DNA of 24,639 nucleotides, taken from positions 1-24,639 of the forward strand of contig CAZCRE010000009.1 in assembly GCA_964501075.1 (NCBI GenBank). The letters run 5' to 3'. The notes beneath the pieces were generated by a model. The model had not been told where the DNA came from, did no database searches, and was given only the letters and a program-made list of their open reading frames with translations. Source of the DNA: CAZCRE01 sp964501075 (GTDB taxonomy: Archaea; Thermoproteota; Bathyarchaeia; Bathyarchaeales; Bathycorpusculaceae). The number at the start of each line of letters is the position of its first letter. The stretch's first letter is position 1. The position numbers and the translations under genes were made by a program. Shown here in pieces: positions 21,988 to 24,639 of the stretch.

Positions 21988-22559
21988 ATGAGAAACAAAG
22001 CTATTATTTTAGTAACCGTGTGCGTTGCAGTTGCCATTTTGGTATAGTCTTTTTCGAGTTTTTTGTTTCCAAGACTCCAGTGCAACAGGCTTCAATAGAT
22101 ACAACGGTCATAGATGGAGTTTCGTATAGCACAAAACCGACGCCTTACGGCACTTTCACTATTAGGTTTTTTGAATTTCTTCCTAATGGCGGGATGAGCG
22201 CGCACTCAAGAATGTGTTGGCTGCTATACTTTAACGAACCAGCACCTCCAAAAATTCTAGCGGAGCCTAGCGGTACCCTTCAAATTGCAGGACCTCCAGG
22301 GCCTTTGGGAGACGTCATGATAGACGGTTGGCTGTACAGCCAAGAACCAACCAACTTCCGAATTTACCTTGCCACCATCAACTACAAAGCGCTGGACGGA
22401 AACAGCTTTCGAGCCAATACCAGCAAATGCACAAGTCCAGGGCTGAGTACGAGTCATTTGAGGTTTGTTTTTTCTTTGATTCTCCTTTCGTATTCTTCTT
22501 GCGTTATGATGCCTTTATCCTCTAGTAGCTCAACAAGACTCTTTTTCATAAATCCTTAA
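21988..22559 (+). pseudogene. frameshifted gene for a secreted or membrane-anchored protein
   Basis: The ATG at 21988, with GAGG just before it, opens a typical signal/anchor sequence, MRNKAIILVTVCVAVAILV, which runs into TAG 22045-22047. Shifting one frame at about 22040 continues the hydrophobic stretch as VFFEFF and then a soluble domain: SKTPVQQASIDTTVIDGVSY, YGTFTIRFFEFLPNGGMSAH, AEPSGTLQIAGPPGPLG, DVMIDGWLYSQEPTNFRIYL. The join of signal peptide and domain across a one-base shift suggests a single gene broken by mutation or a sequencing error. Residues after about position 145 of the second frame lie opposite the antisense mini-ORF at 22454-22549 and are low-complexity, so the true C-terminus is probably near 22450. 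The family is not recognised. Confidence 0.5.
22454..22549 (-). CDS. 31-residue SHOCT-like peptide
   Basis: A minus-strand ORF from ATG 22549 to TGA 22454, preceded in frame by TAA two codons upstream, with AAGGA shortly before the ATG. The product is a Lys/Glu-rich helical peptide whose core, VELLEDKGIITQEEYERRI, closely matches the SHOCT (short C-terminal) motif: a leucine helix, a Gly turn, then I-T-x-E-E-(F/Y)-E. SHOCT motifs normally sit at the C-termini of larger proteins. Here either the rest has been lost or this is a free-standing peptide. It is divergent from the S6e gene, with about 57 bases between starts. Being short, it is easily missed by gene finders. Confidence 0.45.
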   Translation of the reverse strand: MKKSLVELLEDKGIITQEEYERRIKEKTNLK

Positions 22560-22606
22560 TAGAGAGATGGCGGACTTTCATACCACTATCGGAGTGCCCA
22601 TCACAA

Positions 22607-23053
22607 ATGGCCAAGTTCAAAGTCATAGTTTCAGACCCAGAAGAAGGAAAATCAAAAGTGGTTGAACTTGAAGAATCTCGCGCAACACCACTTATCGGCA
22701 GAAGAATAGGCGAGATAATAGACGGGTCTGTTGTAGACTTGCCTGGACAGAAAGTTCAGATAACGGGAGGATCAGACAAAGACGGTTTCCCAATGAGACC
22801 GAGTGTCCATGGTGGCGTCCGCCGAAGAATAATCCTAAGCGGAGGAACAGGTTACAACCCTCAACATGAAGGATTAAGAAAGCGCAAGACAATCCGTGGC
22901 AACGTGGTGACAGACGAAATTGTGCAGATAAATCTGAAAATCGTGGAGAAAACGAAGAAGCCGAAGGAAGCGAAAAAGACAAAGGAAAAGAAGGAAGAAC
23001 CTGCCGAGAAAAACGTTGAGAAGACAACTTCGACGGCAAACACTACCGCCTAA
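22607..23053 (+). CDS. rps6e: ribosomal protein S6e
   Basis: 148 residues. A small-subunit ribosomal protein. FKVIVSDPEEGKS, LIGRRIGEIIDG, ITGGSDKDGFPMRPSVHGGVRRRIIL and RKRKTIRGNVV are the conserved S6e core (1-110). The C-terminal 35 residues are a charged low-complexity tail of Lys, Glu and Thr. The start is the ATG at 22607. It lies upstream of aIF2-gamma, an association frequently seen in archaeal genomes. Confidence 0.95.
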   Translation: MAKFKVIVSDPEEGKSKVVELEESRATPLIGRRIGEIIDGSVVDLPGQKVQITGGSDKDGFPMRPSVHGGVRRRIILSGGTGYNPQHEGLRKRKTIRGNVVTDEIVQINLKIVEKTKKPKEAKKTKEKKEEPAEKNVEKTTSTANTTA

Positions 23054-23081
23054 TAGCGAGCTTAAGGCTTATTAACGCGCA

Positions 23082-23091
23082 CAATTTAATG
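23082..23091 (+). promoter_or_regulatory. TATA-like element for aIF2-gamma
   Basis: CAATTTAATG lies 39-48 bases before the ATG at 23130. It would allow transcription separate from S6e, although read-through over the 76-base gap is also likely. Confidence 0.3.
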
Positions 23092-23129
23092 GTCTAGATA
23101 ATTTGTAACTTCAACGGGAAAATGCCAGA

Positions 23130-24380
23130 ATGAGTAGTGAAAAGAGTAAGGCTTCGCCAAGACAACCTGAGATTAATATTGGCACCATGGGTCATGTTGA
23201 TCATGGTAAGACAACATTAGTGCAGGCGCTGACTGGCTTGTGGGTTTCGAGACACAGTGAAGAACTGAAAAGAGGCATCACAATCAAGCTGGGCTATGCA
23301 GACATGCCGCTCTACAAATGCCCTAACTGTGAACCGCCCAAGAACTATTCTAATCAACCTGTCTGTCCAAACTGCAATTCAAAGACGGTCTTCGTGCGAG
23401 CAGTCAGCTTCGTAGATGCTCCAGGCCATGAAGCTTTGATGGCGACAATGCTCTCGGGCGCAGCGATAATGGATGCAGCATTGCTTGTCATAGCAGCTGA
23501 TGAGCCTTGCCCTCAACCGCAGACCAGAGAACACTTGGCAGCCGCTGACGCCATCGGGATAAAGAACATCGTCATCGTACAGAATAAGATTGACATCGTA
23601 GATGAAAAGCGGGCACACAAGAGCTACGATGAAATCAAGAGCTTCGTCAAGGGAACAGTTGCTGAAGACGCCCCCATAATTCCCATCTCAGCACAGCGAA
23701 AAGTGAACGTAGACATCCTCCTCCAAGCAATGGAACAATTTATGCCCACACCAAAGAGAGACGAGACAAAACCGCCATTAATGTATATCGTCCGCTCCTT
23801 TGACATCAACAAGCCAGGCACCCAAATCGAAGAACTTGAAGGCGGAATCATCGGAGGAACAATAATACAAGGGAAATTCGTAGTTGGCGACGAACTGGAA
23901 ATCCGTCCAGGACCACTATCAGAAAAAGACAACAGAAACAACTACAATCCGCTGTCCAGCGAGATTGTGAGCTTGCAAGCTGGGGGAAGAGACGTGAAAG
24001 AAGCTCATTGCGGTGGTCTAGTAGGTGTCGGAACTCTCTTGGACCCGTCATGTTCAAAGGCAGATGGCTTAACTGGAAACATCGCTGGAAAGGTTGGCAC
24101 GTTGCCACCAACGTCATCAGAATTGACCATGGAAACCCAAATTCTTGAACGTGCCGTAGGAACAAAAGAGTTGACTAAAATTGAGGATGTCAGCATGAAT
24201 GAAACGTTGCTTTTGCATGTAGGAGCGGCAATAACAGTCGGCAAAGTTTCCTCGATAAGAAAGGGCATGGTGCTGGTGAAATTGACGCGACCCGTCTGTA
24301 CACAGACTGGTTCAAGAATTGCTTTGAGCAGAAAAATAGCGGGCAGATGGAGACTCATAGGATACGGAATAATAAAGTAA
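23130..24380 (+). CDS. eif2g: translation initiation factor aIF2 subunit gamma
   Basis: 416 residues, full length. This GTPase subunit of aIF2 carries initiator Met-tRNA to the small ribosomal subunit. G1 GHVDHGKTT (21-29), switch 1 RGITIKLGYA (48-57), a zinc knuckle with Cys 64/67/79/82, G3 DAPGHE (96-101), G4 NKID (152-155) and G5 ISAQ are all intact. The two beta-barrel domains follow: ARxxGG-like QAGGRD in domain II, and GSRIALSRKIAGRWRLIGYG at the C-terminus. S6e lies upstream. A strong TATA box for the next gene begins ten bases after the stop. Confidence 0.97.
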   Translation: MSSEKSKASPRQPEINIGTMGHVDHGKTTLVQALTGLWVSRHSEELKRGITIKLGYADMPLYKCPNCEPPKNYSNQPVCPNCNSKTVFVRAVSFVDAPGHEALMATMLSGAAIMDAALLVIAADEPCPQPQTREHLAAADAIGIKNIVIVQNKIDIVDEKRAHKSYDEIKSFVKGTVAEDAPIIPISAQRKVNVDILLQAMEQFMPTPKRDETKPPLMYIVRSFDINKPGTQIEELEGGIIGGTIIQGKFVVGDELEIRPGPLSEKDNRNNYNPLSSEIVSLQAGGRDVKEAHCGGLVGVGTLLDPSCSKADGLTGNIAGKVGTLPPTSSELTMETQILERAVGTKELTKIEDVSMNETLLLHVGAAITVGKVSSIRKGMVLVKLTRPVCTQTGSRIALSRKIAGRWRLIGYGIIK

Positions 24381-24389
24381 ACGAATATT

Positions 24390-24397
24390 CATATATA
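24390..24397 (+). promoter_or_regulatory. TATA box of the integrase-like gene
   Basis: CATATATA with following ACCC lies 41-48 bases before ATG 24438; the predicted leader is about 18 bases. It is a clear TATA match that supports a real gene downstream. Confidence 0.45.
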
Positions 24398-24437
24398 CCC
24401 TTTTATTGCTCGTACTAACTCGACCAAAATTGAAAAA

Positions 24438-24639
24438 ATGGGCGAAAAGCTCGCCAAATGGGTAAAAGACAATGAAGAAGTCAGCAAATGGTTATCAGAG
24501 CTAGAAAAGAGAAGCACTAATACAGCAGATTCAAGACGCTATTTCCTATATCGTTATTGCCAACGGGATCAATGAAAAGCAGAAGATACCAATCAAGAGC
24601 AAAATCCTGTCTTTCATTTCAAACTCTCCTTTAATCCAT
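24438..24639 (+). pseudogene. N-terminal part of a tyrosine-recombinase-like gene, frameshifted (runs off the window)
   Basis: The ATG at 24438 opens 45 codons ending at TGA 24573-24575. The product begins MGEKLAKWVKDNEEVSKWLS and contains EKRSTNTADSRRYFLYRYCQ, which resembles the SAM-like core-binding domain of archaeal integrases (a conserved Trp, then R-x-S-x-x-T-A-x-x-x-x-R-x-L-x-x-(F/Y)C). Shifting one frame at about 24561-24566 continues as GINEKQKIPIKSKILSFIS with no stop to the window edge, as expected for the next helix. So one gene appears interrupted by a frameshift. The catalytic domain would lie outside the window, so the assignment rests on the N-terminus only. A sequencing error is possible. 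Confidence 0.35.

Noticed and set aside
22257..22457. minus-strand and alternative-frame ORFs over the frameshifted gene
   Set aside because: They are opposite the better-supported reading, with low-complexity or irregular residue content and no start signals.
1..24639. CRISPR arrays, rRNA genes and complete insertion sequences
   Set aside because: No series of regularly spaced direct repeats, no rRNA-like segment and no transposase with terminal repeats was seen on either strand.

Overview
The window is chromosomal DNA from an archaeon. It carries a class I lysyl-tRNA synthetase, the archaea-only GatD/GatE amidotransferase, UPF0147 and UPF0148 proteins, ribosomal protein S6e next to aIF2-gamma, an archaeal phosphomevalonate dehydratase pair, and a fused formaldehyde-activating enzyme/hexulose-phosphate synthase. 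Many genes have TATA-like elements 20-40 bases upstream and little or no Shine-Dalgarno sequence. The gene mix fits the Thermoproteota/Bathyarchaeia range, but the lineage is an inference made without any database search.

Layout. 1-357: no intact gene; the tail of a membrane protein and the decayed start of a TMEM175/DUF1211-like channel. 358-2138 (-): NIF3-like protein followed by an FAH-family hydrolase, behind a palindrome that contains the TATA-like box. 2240-7361 (-): translation block, lysS and then gatE-gatD with an ATGA overlap. 7431-9358 (-): coiled-coil protein, SPFH protein with two zinc ribbons, and a small four-helix membrane protein. 9363-11556 (-): FAD-dependent dehydrogenase followed by a zinc-ribbon protein. 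11591-12362 (-): a cupin and UPF0147. 12427-13316 (+): UPF0148 and an unrecognised protein whose stop codon overlaps that of convergent tmk. 14000-16890 (+): HD phosphohydrolase followed by the two AcnX-type phosphomevalonate dehydratase subunits. 16939-17013: tRNA-Glu(UUC). 17097-18632: M32 carboxypeptidase. 18633-20448: a 373-base regulatory gap and an HTH-Fae-Hps fusion gene. 20564-21823 (-): MFS transporter. 21824-22606: a frameshifted secreted/membrane protein gene and an antisense 31-codon SHOCT-like ORF. 22607-24380 (+): S6e and aIF2-gamma. 24390-24639: a promoter and the start of a frameshifted integrase-like gene.

How the genes work together. Most of the window is housekeeping: Lys-tRNA charging, Gln-tRNA(Gln) formation by transamidation, translation initiation, dTTP synthesis, and the archaeal mevalonate branch. 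The most interesting locus is the Fae-Hps gene. The enzyme has an added N-terminal helix-turn-helix domain of about 80 residues. The sequence in front of it holds a 22-bp inverted repeat and five TGTCGG-type sites, three spacings of which are about three helical turns. One site abuts the TATA box and one overlaps the start codon. This suggests, but does not prove, that a formaldehyde/pentose enzyme regulates its own transcription. Three genes or fragments appear broken (near 82-250, 21988-22559 and 24438-24639), which points to decayed or mobile DNA, or to assembly errors, at the edges of the conserved blocks.
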